A stretch of 45,063 nt of DNA from the NCBI GenBank assembly GCA_018883885.1, contig JAHLFH010000012.1:1-45063 (forward strand). The letters run 5' to 3'. Of this stretch, positions 27,158 to 36,884 are shown piece by piece. A program made the position numbers and the translations under genes. Each line of letters begins with the position of its first letter. Position 1 is the stretch's first letter. Below the pieces are notes generated by a model, which worked only from the letters and a program-made list of their open reading frames with translations, searched no databases and was not told where the DNA came from. The DNA comes from Candidatus Faecalibacterium intestinavium (GTDB lineage: Bacteria > Bacillota > Clostridia > Oscillospirales > Ruminococcaceae).

Positions 27158-27965
27158 TGCGAATGCGCCGCAGACCGGGGCTGTCCGGGGGTTCGTCCCG
27201 CCCCGCAGCGAGGAAGAACAGTTCCTGATGCGGCATATTGAGGACCTGGCCCGGACGGCGGAGGCCCGGGGCATCCCCCGGTATTCCTCTTTTTTGAGCG
27301 ACCGGGAACAGGACCTTGCCAAAGCGGCGCTGGACCGTGCGGGCTGCACGTCGTTTCGTTTTGACGGCGGATATCCGCAGGCGGAGCGGCGGATGGTCTG
27401 CATCGAGCCGGAGGGGAGCTGGAGCGATTCTCCGCTGCGCTGCGTCCGGCTGGAATGCACGGGGCCTTCCGGCGGCGCCCTGCCCGGGCACAAGGACTAC
27501 CTTGGTAGCCTGATGGGGCTGGAGATCCGGCGGGAGGGTCTGGGGGACATCGTCCTTCCGGCCGATCAGCCGGGCGTCGCCTATGTGTTTGCGCTGGAAA
27601 CCGTGGCGGACCTGATTTGCGGGGAATTGCTCAGGGCAGGGCGGACCGAACTGAAGCGTTCGCTCCAGCCGCTGGACGCGCTGCCCGCCTTTCCGGAGGC
27701 AGAACGGGAAAAACGTACCGCGACGGTCTCCTCCCTCCGTCTGGATGCCGTGCTGGCCGCCATGCTGCGGTGCAGCCGGGGCGCAGCCGCTGAGCTGATC
27801 GCCGCCGGACGGGTGGAGATCAACCATCTGCCCGCCGCTTCGGCCCATGCGTCCGTCTATGAGGGCGATGTGTTTACCGTCCGGGGAAAAGGCCGGTTCT
27901 GCCTGTCCGCTCTGCCGGGAAAAAGCAGGAAGGACCGGGTCATCATTGAGTTTTTTCAGTACTAA
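27141..27965 (+). CDS. ylmH: YlmH family S4-domain RNA-binding protein
   Basis: LGSLMGLEIRREGLGDIV and C-terminal S4 domain SLRLDAVLAAMLRCSRGAAAELIAAGRVEINH; between sepF and divIVA. Confidence 0.9.
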   Translation: MARSTNANAPQTGAVRGFVPPRSEEEQFLMRHIEDLARTAEARGIPRYSSFLSDREQDLAKAALDRAGCTSFRFDGGYPQAERRMVCIEPEGSWSDSPLRCVRLECTGPSGGALPGHKDYLGSLMGLEIRREGLGDIVLPADQPGVAYVFALETVADLICGELLRAGRTELKRSLQPLDALPAFPEAEREKRTATVSSLRLDAVLAAMLRCSRGAAAELIAAGRVEINHLPAASAHASVYEGDVFTVRGKGRFCLSALPGKSRKDRVIIEFFQY

Positions 27966-28007
27966 TCCCATGAAACCAGATTAAACCGGAATTTGGAGGA
28001 AATCATT

Positions 28008-28796
28008 ATGCTAACACCGCAGGACGTACATTCCGTGCAGTTTGACAAAACCCTTCGCGGATACCGCACTGAGGACGTGGACCGCTTTCTGGATAAGGTC
28101 GAGGAACAGCTCCGGGAGGACATCGACGAGGCGGATGCGCTTCGCAAACGGATTGCCGAGCTGACCAGCGAGAACCAGAGGCTGAACCGGGAGCTGGAAG
28201 GCTATCACGCGGACGGAGAAATGCTCAAGTCTGCCCTGATCAACGCCCAGCGGATGGGCGAAAACGTGATCCGGGAGGCAAACCAGAAATCCGAGGAGAT
28301 TCTTCACCGCGCGAACCTCCGCGCCGATGATATCATCCGGGATGCAAACGAGCTGCTCCAGAAGGCGAAGGAACGGGCCGAGGAGATTGTCAACGAGGGC
28401 ACCGAACAGCGTCAGGCGGAGGAACGGGAATATGAACGGGTCCGCCTGGAGGTGACCCGCTTCAAGGCGGATGTGCTGAACCTTTACCGCAACCATGTGG
28501 CGTCTCTGAGCCGTCTGCCGGAATATCAGAAGGAGGCCGCCGAGGAGGATTCCGCCGCCGAAGCGCTCTCGCAGGAGGAGCAGGCCGAGCTGCTGGCTGA
28601 ACAGCCCCAGACGCCGGATGCGCCGGGGGCGGAAGCCGCGGACGAGGAAGAAGCGGAAGAAGCCCGGAATGACCAGAATGAGGATTTCTGGGACAAGGAC
28701 GAAACCCAGCTGAAGGTGGAACTGTCGGCGCCGGCAGAAAACAAACCTGCTGACGTTGATTACTCTGCATTTCAGGGGATCAAATTCAGCGAATAA
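28008..28796 (+). CDS. divIVA: DivIVA-domain protein
   Basis: MLTPQDVHSVQFDKTLRGYRTEDVDRFLDKVEEQL; coiled coil. Confidence 0.94.
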   Translation: MLTPQDVHSVQFDKTLRGYRTEDVDRFLDKVEEQLREDIDEADALRKRIAELTSENQRLNRELEGYHADGEMLKSALINAQRMGENVIREANQKSEEILHRANLRADDIIRDANELLQKAKERAEEIVNEGTEQRQAEEREYERVRLEVTRFKADVLNLYRNHVASLSRLPEYQKEAAEEDSAAEALSQEEQAELLAEQPQTPDAPGAEAADEEEAEEARNDQNEDFWDKDETQLKVELSAPAENKPADVDYSAFQGIKFSE

Positions 28797-28860
28797 ATGC
28801 CCCCGCCCGGGCGCGGGCAAAACAAAGAGGGAAGAATAGTTTACGAGGAGTGTGGAACCA

Positions 28861-31653
28861 TTGGCTAAGAGCAAATCCCAATACGACAGTACCCTGAATC
28901 TGCCCAAGACGTTATTCGAGATGCGTGCGGGTCTGCCCAAGAAAGAACCCGCCATGCTGAAGGACTGGGAGGAAAACGACCTTTACAACAGCCTCATCAA
29001 GCACAACGACGGCAAACCCCGTTTCGTGCTGCACGACGGCCCCCCGTACGCCAACGGCAACATTCATATGGGCACCGCGCTGAACAAGATCATCAAGGAT
29101 ATCATCATCCGCCAGAAGAACATGGAGGGCTTCCAGGCTCCCTATGTGCCCGGCTTTGATACCCATGGCCTGCCGATCGAGCTGAAAGCGCTGTCCTCCG
29201 TCGGCGACAAGAAAAAGGACATCTCCAAACTGGAGCTGCGCCAGATCTGCAAGGCCTTCGCCACCGAGCACATCGGCATCATGAGCGATCAGTTTAAGCG
29301 GCTGGGCGTGATTGGCGATTTCGAGCACCCCTATCTGACCCTCAAACCGGAGTTTGAGGCCCGTCAGATCGAGATTTTCGGCGAGATGGCCAAAAAGGGC
29401 TACATCTACAAGGGCCTCAAGCCGGTGTACTGGTGCCCCGAGTGCCGGACGGCTCTGGCCGAGGCGGAGATCGAATACGGCGAGGACGACTGCGATTCCA
29501 TCTTCGTGCGCTTCCACGTCACCCAGGACCCCAACGGCGTGCTGGCAAAGTACGGCATCCCGATGGACAAGACCTGGTTTGTCATCTGGACCACCACCAC
29601 CTGGACCCTGCCCGCCAACGAGGGCATCTGCCTCAACGGCGCGTTTGAATATTCCTTCGTCAAATTTGGCGGCGAGTACCACATCATGGCCACCGAGCTG
29701 GTGGACAGCGTGATGAAGGCCTGCGGCATCACCGAATATGAGGTGGTGGGCGAGCCGGTCAGCGGCGCAGAGTTTGAGCGGATGCGCTATCAGCATGTGT
29801 ATCTGCCCAAGGAGGGCACCGTCATTCTGGGCGACCATGTCACCCTCGAGAGCGGTTCCGGCTGCGTTCACACGGCGGGCGGCCACGGCGTTGACGACTT
29901 CAACGTCAGCCAGAAGTACAACATCCCCATCACCGTTCCGGTGGACGACGGCGGCTATCTGACCGAACTGGCCGGCAAGTACGCGGGCCAGAAGGTCTGG
30001 GCCTCCAACAAGACCATCCTGGCGGATCTGACGGCGGCGGGCGCTGTGCTGGGTCAGGTACACATCAAGCATCAGTACCCCCACTGCTGGCGCTGCCACA
30101 ATCCCATCATCTTCCGGGCCACGGAACAGTGGTTCTGCTCGGTGGACGCCTTCAAGGAGGATGTCTACAAGGCCATCGACGGCGTCCAGTGGATGCCCGA
30201 GTGGGGCCACGACCGGATGTACGGCATGGTCCGCGACCGCAGCGACTGGTGCATCAGCCGTCAGCGCACCTGGGGTGTGCCCATCCCGGCGTTCTACTGC
30301 AAGAAGTGCGGCAAGTACCATATCACCGACGCCACCATCCAGGCCGTCAGCGACCTGTTCCGCAGGGAGGGGTCCGACGCATGGTATAAATACGAGGCAG
30401 AGCAGATCATCCCGGCCGGGGAAGTCTGCGAGAACTGCGGCGGCTCCGAGTGGACCAAGGACACCGATATTATGGACGTCTGGTTCGACTCCGGTTCCAC
30501 CCACCGCGCCGTCCTGGAGGAGCGGCCCGAGCTGCACTTCCCGGCAGACCTCTATATGGAGGGCGCCGACCAGTTCCGCGGCTGGTTCCAGTCCAGCCTG
30601 CTGACCAGCGTTGCAAGCCGCGGCGCTGCGCCCTACAAGGCGGTTCTGTGCCACGGCTGGGTCGTGGACGAGCAGGGCAAGCAGATGCACAAGAGCGCCG
30701 GAAACGGCGTTGAGCCGTCCGAAATCATCAAGGATTACGGCGCAGACATCATCCGTCTGTGGGTCGCTTCCTCGGATTATACCGTCGACGTCCGCGCAGG
30801 CAAAAACATCTTCAAGCAGCTCAGCGAGGCGTACCGCAAGATCCGCAACACCGCCCGCTTTATTCTGGGCAACCTGGACGGCTTTGACCCCAACGCCGAC
30901 CTCGTGCCGGATGACCAGCTGCTGGAGATCGACCGCTGGGCGCTGGCTGCGCTGGACGACCTGCTGAAGGAGACGGATGCGGGCTATGCGGCTTATAACT
31001 TCAACAAGGTGTATCACGCTGTCTATAATTTCTGTGTCGTGGCCATGTCCAACTTCTACCTGGATGTGACCAAGGACCGTCTCTACTGCACCAACGGCGC
31101 GGCCCGGAAAGCCGCCCAGACGGCCATGTACAAGATTCTGGTGGCGCTGGACAAGGTCATCGCGCCCATCCTCTGCTTCACCAGCCAGGAAATCTGGGAC
31201 TTCATGCCCAAGATGGAGGGCATGAACAAATATGTCATCTTTGAGCAGATGCCTCATGCAGGGGAGTATGCTGCGGATGATGCATTCAAGGCCAAGTGGA
31301 GCCGGCTCATTGCCGTCCGCGACGAGGTCAAGAAGGTTCTGGAGCAGGCTCGCGCCGATAAGCAGATCGGCGCCTCTCTTGAGGCGGCCGTCACTCTCTA
31401 CTGCAACGATGCGGTGTATGAGCTGCTCAACAGCATCCCGATGGATGAGCTGGCAGACCTGATGATTGTCTCCAAGGTGGAGCTTGTCAAGGGAGAAGGC
31501 GGCTCGGCTTCCGGGGTGGAGGGCCTGGGCGTTTCTGCCGCCCATGCCACCGGCGACAAGTGTGAGCGCTGCTGGAAGTACTCTGCCGACATCGGCAGCC
31601 ACGCGGCACATCCCACCCTCTGCGCACGCTGCGCCGCAGTGGTCGAGGGCTGA
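28861..31653 (+). CDS. ileS: Isoleucyl-tRNA synthetase, likely TTG start
   Basis: DGPPYANGNIHMGTALNKIIKDI, KQMHKSAGNG (KMSKS-like), C-terminal CERCWKYS...CARC zinc site. Confidence 0.96.
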   Translation: MAKSKSQYDSTLNLPKTLFEMRAGLPKKEPAMLKDWEENDLYNSLIKHNDGKPRFVLHDGPPYANGNIHMGTALNKIIKDIIIRQKNMEGFQAPYVPGFDTHGLPIELKALSSVGDKKKDISKLELRQICKAFATEHIGIMSDQFKRLGVIGDFEHPYLTLKPEFEARQIEIFGEMAKKGYIYKGLKPVYWCPECRTALAEAEIEYGEDDCDSIFVRFHVTQDPNGVLAKYGIPMDKTWFVIWTTTTWTLPANEGICLNGAFEYSFVKFGGEYHIMATELVDSVMKACGITEYEVVGEPVSGAEFERMRYQHVYLPKEGTVILGDHVTLESGSGCVHTAGGHGVDDFNVSQKYNIPITVPVDDGGYLTELAGKYAGQKVWASNKTILADLTAAGAVLGQVHIKHQYPHCWRCHNPIIFRATEQWFCSVDAFKEDVYKAIDGVQWMPEWGHDRMYGMVRDRSDWCISRQRTWGVPIPAFYCKKCGKYHITDATIQAVSDLFRREGSDAWYKYEAEQIIPAGEVCENCGGSEWTKDTDIMDVWFDSGSTHRAVLEERPELHFPADLYMEGADQFRGWFQSSLLTSVASRGAAPYKAVLCHGWVVDEQGKQMHKSAGNGVEPSEIIKDYGADIIRLWVASSDYTVDVRAGKNIFKQLSEAYRKIRNTARFILGNLDGFDPNADLVPDDQLLEIDRWALAALDDLLKETDAGYAAYNFNKVYHAVYNFCVVAMSNFYLDVTKDRLYCTNGAARKAAQTAMYKILVALDKVIAPILCFTSQEIWDFMPKMEGMNKYVIFEQMPHAGEYAADDAFKAKWSRLIAVRDEVKKVLEQARADKQIGASLEAAVTLYCNDAVYELLNSIPMDELADLMIVSKVELVKGEGGSASGVEGLGVSAAHATGDKCERCWKYSADIGSHAAHPTLCARCAAVVEG

Positions 31654-31688
31654 GGCGGCTGCACACGACTGACTGAACAAACAAGGGC

Positions 31689-31717
31689 GGCGTTCCCTCT
31701 GCGGGAGCGCCGTTCTT
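31689..31717 (+). terminator. Weak terminator/attenuator-like hairpin between ileS and lspA
   Basis: GGCGTTCCC-tctgc-GGGAGCGCC then GTTCTTT. Confidence 0.5.
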
Positions 31718-31731
31718 TCTGGGAGAACTCT

Positions 31732-32217
31732 ATGCTGTATGTAATCGTCAATCTGTTCTGCGTTGCCGCCATCATCGGCCTGGACCAGCTCATCAAATGG
31801 TGGGCGGTCGAGGTGCTCCAGCCGGCAGGCTCCATGCCGCTGATCCCCCATGTGGTGGAGCTGTATTTTACCTACAACCAGGGCATGGCTTTCAGTATGC
31901 TCAGCGGCAGGCAGCTGCTGCTGGTGGTGGTGACCGGCATCATGCTGATCGGCGTGGCCTACTGGCTCTTTTTCCGCTGCCGGAACAATCTGCTGATGCA
32001 GATTTCCCTGATTCTTGTGCTGGGCGGCGGCATCGGCAACTTCATTGACCGCGTTTTGAACGGTCAGGTGGTGGACTACATCAATCTGCTTTTCATGAAG
32101 TTTGCGATTTTCAACTTCGCAGACATCTGCCTTTGCGTCGGGGCAGGGCTCTGGGCGCTTTCCATCATTCTGGAGGAGTATCACGGCGCTTCTGAAACCC
32201 GCCGGAAGGAGAACTGA
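31732..32217 (+). CDS. lspA: Signal peptidase II
   Basis: GLDQLIKWW, YNQGMAFSM, GGIGNFIDRVLNGQVVDYI, FNFADICL. Confidence 0.95.
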   Translation: MLYVIVNLFCVAAIIGLDQLIKWWAVEVLQPAGSMPLIPHVVELYFTYNQGMAFSMLSGRQLLLVVVTGIMLIGVAYWLFFRCRNNLLMQISLILVLGGGIGNFIDRVLNGQVVDYINLLFMKFAIFNFADICLCVGAGLWALSIILEEYHGASETRRKEN

Positions 32218-32220
32218 CCG

Positions 32221-33153
32221 ATGGAACAGCGTGAATTTGTGGTGGAGGCGGACAGCGCAGGCCAACGCATCGACCGGTTTCTTTCCGGCGAGGACACCGG
32301 CCTGTCCCGCAGTGCGCTGCAAAATCTGGTGGCGCAGGGCCATGTGCTCTGCAACGGAAAACCGGTGGTCAAAAGCCTCCGGCTGAAAGCAGGGGATATC
32401 CTTTTGCTGGAAATTCCGGAGGCGGCCCCAATCGCCGCCGTGCCCCAGGACATTCCCCTGGAAATCCTTTTTGAGGACCCTCATCTGCTGGTGGTCAACA
32501 AGCCCAAGGGAATGGTGGTGCATCCTGCGCCCGGCAACCCGGACGGCACGCTGGTCAACGCCCTGCTGTATCACTGCCGGGGCGGGCTTTCCGGCATTGG
32601 GGGAGAGATCCGGCCCGGCATTGTCCACCGCATCGACAAGGATACCAGCGGCCTTCTGGTGGTGGCCAAAGATGACGCCACCCACATCGGCCTTTCCCGG
32701 CAGATGGCGGTTCACAGCGTGGAGCGGGCGTATCAGACCGTCGTCTACGGCGGCTTTGGGCAGGACGAGGGCTTCGTGGAAACCAATCTCGGCCGTTCCC
32801 AGACCGACCGGAAAAAGATGGCAGTCTATCCGGAAGGCACGCCCCACACCAAGTATGCCTACACGGGTTACAGGGTGCTGGAGCGGCTGGGGGGGTTCAC
32901 CCTGCTGGAATGCCGCCTGAAAACCGGGCGGACCCATCAGATTCGGGTCCATATGGCCTCGATCCGGCATCCGGTGGCGGGGGACCCGGTCTATGGCCCC
33001 CACAACTGCATCGCCAGCCTGCACGGCCAGTGTCTTCACGCCAAGACCCTCGGCTTCATTCACCCCATCACCGGCGAAGCAATGCGGTTTGACTCGGAGC
33101 TGCCGGACTATTTCACCCATTTTCTTGCGTCGCTCAGGAGGAGCCGCCCATGA
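32221..33153 (+). CDS. rluD: RluA/RluD-family pseudouridine synthase
   Basis: S4 domain, IVHRIDKDTSGLLVVAK, LKTGRTHQIRVHMASI, HPVAGDPVYG. Confidence 0.94.
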   Translation: MEQREFVVEADSAGQRIDRFLSGEDTGLSRSALQNLVAQGHVLCNGKPVVKSLRLKAGDILLLEIPEAAPIAAVPQDIPLEILFEDPHLLVVNKPKGMVVHPAPGNPDGTLVNALLYHCRGGLSGIGGEIRPGIVHRIDKDTSGLLVVAKDDATHIGLSRQMAVHSVERAYQTVVYGGFGQDEGFVETNLGRSQTDRKKMAVYPEGTPHTKYAYTGYRVLERLGGFTLLECRLKTGRTHQIRVHMASIRHPVAGDPVYGPHNCIASLHGQCLHAKTLGFIHPITGEAMRFDSELPDYFTHFLASLRRSRP

Positions 33154-33983
33154 AACAATCGCTGAAAGATACCCTGGTTCTCTGCGATCTGGATACCCTC
33201 ATGCTGGCCCCGGACGGCAATCTGGCCCAGGTGGTGCGGGAGGTGCTCAATCTTTTTATGTCCCGGGGCGGGCGGCTGACCGTCTTTTCCCAGCGCACCC
33301 CCCGTGCGGTGCGGACCATCTTGGGCAGCGTCCGGCTCAGCGCTCCGGCGCTGGTCTGCGGCGGAACGCTGGTATACAGTTTTTCCTCCGGCGCAGGCAG
33401 AGCCCTGGCGGGCTTCGAGACCCTGAACGAGGATTTTCTGCACAAACTCCCGGCGGCCCCGGGCGTCGGGATTGCGCTTCAGATGAAGGACGGCTCGACC
33501 CGGGTCCTCCGGATGAGTCGTGCGCTGGAAGAACATCTCAACCGCGAATGGACCCCCTATCTGCTGGGCCAGCCCGAAGCGGTCAGCAGCGCCGACGTGC
33601 TGCGGGTTTTGCTGTACAAGGATGAGCCCCATGTCCCGGTTTTGAGCCTGTTCGAGAAGGCGCTGGCCGAAAGCGCCGCGCCCCTTCTGGTTGAACGGCT
33701 GAGCGCGGACTGCCTGGCTCTGGTGCCTCAGACGCTGAGCGCCGAAACGGCGGTGAAAGAACTCTGCGAGGCTGCCGGAATGGACCCCGGCCAGCTTGCG
33801 GTGGTGGCGGGAAGCCAGTCTATGGTCCGGCTGATGGGCCTGGCAGGGGAGAGCGCCGCCGCCAGCGACGCCCCGGCCGAGGTGCGGGTGGCGGCAAAGC
33901 AGGCTCTGTTCTGCACCTGCGCCGGGGGCGCCGCCGCAGAATATCTCTACCGTCTGGTCCGCGAGGCGGAAGGAAGCAGGTAA
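33150..33983 (+). CDS. Cof-type HAD-superfamily protein with degenerate motif IV
   Basis: Motif I CDLDTLML retained; C-terminal AGSQSMVRLMGLAGESAAASDAPAEVRVAAK aligns with the Cof GDGxND region but lacks its Asp residues. Confidence 0.7.
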   Translation: MKQSLKDTLVLCDLDTLMLAPDGNLAQVVREVLNLFMSRGGRLTVFSQRTPRAVRTILGSVRLSAPALVCGGTLVYSFSSGAGRALAGFETLNEDFLHKLPAAPGVGIALQMKDGSTRVLRMSRALEEHLNREWTPYLLGQPEAVSSADVLRVLLYKDEPHVPVLSLFEKALAESAAPLLVERLSADCLALVPQTLSAETAVKELCEAAGMDPGQLAVVAGSQSMVRLMGLAGESAAASDAPAEVRVAAKQALFCTCAGGAAAEYLYRLVREAEGSR

Positions 33984-33992
33984 AAGGATTGC

Positions 33993-34032
33993 AAAGTTCT
34001 CTGCATTTTTTGTGCGGAGGACTTTCTTTTTT
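33993..34032 (+). terminator. Rho-independent terminator
   Basis: AAAGTTCTCTGCA-ttttttg-TGCGGAGGACTTT (two G-U) followed by CTTTTTT. Confidence 0.88.
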
Positions 34033-34049
34033 GGGAGGGATACAGTAAA

Positions 34050-34403
34050 ATGGAAGAAAAGAAGCCCGGACACTCCGGCGGCGAACGGCGTTTCCTTGCG
34101 GTGTGCGGCGCGGCTTTGCTCCTGACGGTGGCGCTGGCGTTCTGGTTCAGCGTTCCCTTCGGCCCGACGGTTTCCGACCCGGGGGCGGCTGCGCCGCTGG
34201 TTCAATCCGCCCGGGTGGACCTGAACGCCGCCGGGCTGGAAGCCTTGTGTACCCTTCCGGGCATCGGCGAGGAAAAAGCGCAGCGCATTCTGGAGTACCG
34301 TGCAGAGCACGGGCCGTTCCGCCGGGTGGAAGATGCGGCCCGGGTCAGCGGCATCAGTGAAGCCATGATCGAACAGTGGCAGGGCTTGGCCTATGCCGGC
34401 TGA
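34050..34403 (+). CDS. ComEA-like helix-hairpin-helix protein with N-terminal TM
   Basis: VDLNAAGLEALCTLPGIGEEKAQRILEYRAEHGPFRRVEDAARVSGI. Confidence 0.85.
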   Translation: MEEKKPGHSGGERRFLAVCGAALLLTVALAFWFSVPFGPTVSDPGAAAPLVQSARVDLNAAGLEALCTLPGIGEEKAQRILEYRAEHGPFRRVEDAARVSGISEAMIEQWQGLAYAG

Positions 34404-34432
34404 ACGATCCAAAAATAAAAGGGGAATAGCTT

Positions 34433-36826
34433 ATGAAGGAAGAAAGCATCTTTATCAACCGGGAATTGAGCTGGCTGGACTTTAACCAGCGCGTTCTTGT
34501 GCTGGGCAAGGACAAAAACGTCCCTCTGGCCGAGCAGCTGAAATTCCTGGCCATTTACGGCTCCAACCTTGACGAATTCTTCATGGTCCGTGTCGGGTCG
34601 TTGCAGGAGCGGGCCAATATCAAGCGGGGCAAAAAAGCAAAACCTGAAAACAAGACCAACATGACGGCGGAAGAACAGCTCAACGCCATCATGCCCAAGA
34701 CGGCGGTACTGCAGGCCGACTGCGACAAATACTACGCCCGTGCGCTGGACGCGCTGAAAGAAAACGGATATACCAAGGTCAATTTCGATAAGCTCTCCAA
34801 GGAGGAGGAACACTTCTGGAAAAAGTACTTTCAGAGCGAGCTGTTCCCCATCCTGAGCCCCCAGATCGTGGACAACCGCCACCCCTTCCCGTTTTTGCGC
34901 AACAAAGAGATCTATCTTGGCGTTCTGCTTCATGACAAGCGGCTGGGGGAGCAGAGCCTCGGCATCATCCCCCTTTCCAGCCAGATGGAGCGCCTTTGCT
35001 TTGTGAAGAAAGACGGCCAGACCGCCTTTGCGCTGACCGAAGAATTGATCCTCCACTTTGTGGGCATGGTGTTCGGCAAGGAGACCATCGTCGAAAAATG
35101 CCTTTTCCGGGTGACGCGGAACGCCGACATCGACGTCAAAGAGGGGATGATGGATCATGACATCGACTACCGCGAGATCATGACCGAGCTGCTCAAGCGC
35201 CGCCGCAAGCTGGCGGCGGTCCGCCTCCAGATGACCCCCAGCGCCCCGCCCACCATCACCCGGCTGCTCTGCGACCGTCTGGTTTTGACTCATAAGCGGG
35301 TGTTCGAGCAAAAGAGCCCTCTGGACCTGAGCTTCTTTTATAAGCTGGCGTCCCGGATGGAAAACGACGGCCATTCCGAGCTGCTCTATCCGCCCGCCCG
35401 CCCGATGCAGCCGCCCCAGGGCTACGATCTGGCCAAAGAAGCCCAGAAGCATGATGTGCTGCTTTATTACCCGTACCAGTCCATCCGTCCCTTCATTGCC
35501 ATGCTGAAGAAAGCGGCCCGGGACCCCGAGGTCATCTCCATCAAGATGACGCTGTACCGGATGGCCCGGGAGTCCCAGATCGTCCAGGCCCTCGTGGACG
35601 CTGCCGAAAACGGCAAGGAAGTGGTGGCGCTGGTGGAACTCCGGGCCCGGTTCGACGAACAGAACAACATCGACTGGTCCAAGCAGCTGGAATCGGCGGG
35701 CTGCACGGTCGTCTATGGCTTCGAGGATTATAAAGTCCACTCCAAGCTGACCCTGATTACCCGCAAAAACAAGGATGGCTATTCCTACATTACCCAGATC
35801 GGTACCGGCAACTACAACGAAAAAACCAGCGAGCTTTATACCGACCTGTCCTTTATCACCTCCAGCCAGAGCATCGGCGAGGAAGCGTCCAACGTGTTCC
35901 AGAATCTGGCCGTGCAGCAGCTGACCGAAACCTCGGACAAAATGCTGGTTGCGCCCCTGCGGTTCAAGAGCGTCCTGCTGGAAGAAATGGATCGTGTCAT
36001 CGAGGCCGCCCGCCTGGGCCGCCCGGCGTCGATGATCCTGAAAAACAATTCCATCAGCGACCGGGACATCATTCTCAAATTGCAGGAGGCCAGCTGCGCG
36101 GGCGTCCGGATCGACATGATTGTCCGGGGCATCTGCTGCGTCCGGGCCGAAGTTCCGGGCAAGACAGAGAACCTTCACATCCGCAGCATCGTGGGCCGCT
36201 ATCTGGAGCACGCCCGGGTATACAGCTTCTATGACGGGCGGGACACCCGGGTCTATATTGCTTCGGGCGATTTCCTGACCCGGAACACCGAGTGCCGGGT
36301 GGAGGTCGGCGTCCGGGTGGAAGACCCCATCCTGATGAAAAAGCTCAGCGATATTCTGGAAATGCAGCTCAGCGACAACGTCAACGCCCGGGAAATGCGG
36401 GCCGACGGCAGCTACCAGAAGGTCAAGCCCGCTCCCGGCGAGCCGCTGGTCAACAGCCAGATGGGAATGTACGACCTGCTCCGGAACGACTGGACCGGAC
36501 AGGCGAAATTGCCCGCCCGGAAGGAAGCCGCCGCACCGTCCGCCCCGGCTTCGCCCGCCGCAGAGACGCTCCCTGAACCGGCTGCAACGCCTGCCGAAAC
36601 GGAGGAAGCCGCCGGGCAGCCTCAGCCCCCGGAGGAACAGCCGACCCCTGCTGCCCCTGTTCCGGCAGAAGAAGATGCGGAGACGATGGACGCCCCTGTC
36701 CAGCCTGCGCCGGCCGAGCTTCATGAGGCAAAGCCGGCGGATGCGGCGATCCCTGCGCCGACGGTGATCCACAAGCGGGAAACTCTTTGGACCCGGCTGC
36801 TGAAAGCGTTCGGGAGGGAGCGCTGA
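34433..36826 (+). CDS. ppk1: Polyphosphate kinase 1 with long low-complexity C-terminal extension
   Basis: NRELSWLDFNQRVL, YGSNLDEFFMVRVG, KVHSKLTLITRK, GTGNYNEKTSELYTD; about 110 extra residues after the PPK1 core. Confidence 0.94.
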   Translation: MKEESIFINRELSWLDFNQRVLVLGKDKNVPLAEQLKFLAIYGSNLDEFFMVRVGSLQERANIKRGKKAKPENKTNMTAEEQLNAIMPKTAVLQADCDKYYARALDALKENGYTKVNFDKLSKEEEHFWKKYFQSELFPILSPQIVDNRHPFPFLRNKEIYLGVLLHDKRLGEQSLGIIPLSSQMERLCFVKKDGQTAFALTEELILHFVGMVFGKETIVEKCLFRVTRNADIDVKEGMMDHDIDYREIMTELLKRRRKLAAVRLQMTPSAPPTITRLLCDRLVLTHKRVFEQKSPLDLSFFYKLASRMENDGHSELLYPPARPMQPPQGYDLAKEAQKHDVLLYYPYQSIRPFIAMLKKAARDPEVISIKMTLYRMARESQIVQALVDAAENGKEVVALVELRARFDEQNNIDWSKQLESAGCTVVYGFEDYKVHSKLTLITRKNKDGYSYITQIGTGNYNEKTSELYTDLSFITSSQSIGEEASNVFQNLAVQQLTETSDKMLVAPLRFKSVLLEEMDRVIEAARLGRPASMILKNNSISDRDIILKLQEASCAGVRIDMIVRGICCVRAEVPGKTENLHIRSIVGRYLEHARVYSFYDGRDTRVYIASGDFLTRNTECRVEVGVRVEDPILMKKLSDILEMQLSDNVNAREMRADGSYQKVKPAPGEPLVNSQMGMYDLLRNDWTGQAKLPARKEAAAPSAPASPAAETLPEPAATPAETEEAAGQPQPPEEQPTPAAPVPAEEDAETMDAPVQPAPAELHEAKPADAAIPAPTVIHKRETLWTRLLKAFGRER

Positions 36827-36833
36827 GGGCGGC

Positions 36834-36862
36834 ATACTTCGCGCGGCCCGCTGCATAGGATA
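36834..36862 (+). promoter_or_regulatory. Candidate sporulation-type (SigE/SigK-like) promoter
   Basis: ATA - 17 nt - CATAGGAT (SigE-like) and AC - 16 nt - CATAGGATA (SigK-like CATANNNTA). Confidence 0.4.
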
Positions 36863-36884
36863 GCCCCAGAGAGGGGGCTGGACG

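Noticed and set aside
28912-33120. 1402-aa minus-strand ORF antisense to ileS-lspA-rluD
   Set aside because: Shadow ORF: the sense strand carries three clear core genes, and GC-rich codon usage depletes TTA/CTA/TCA so antisense stops are rare. It spans intergenic gaps and shows no recognisable domain.
34391-36856. 821-aa minus-strand ORF antisense to ppk1
   Set aside because: Shadow of ppk1; no RBS or domain evidence.
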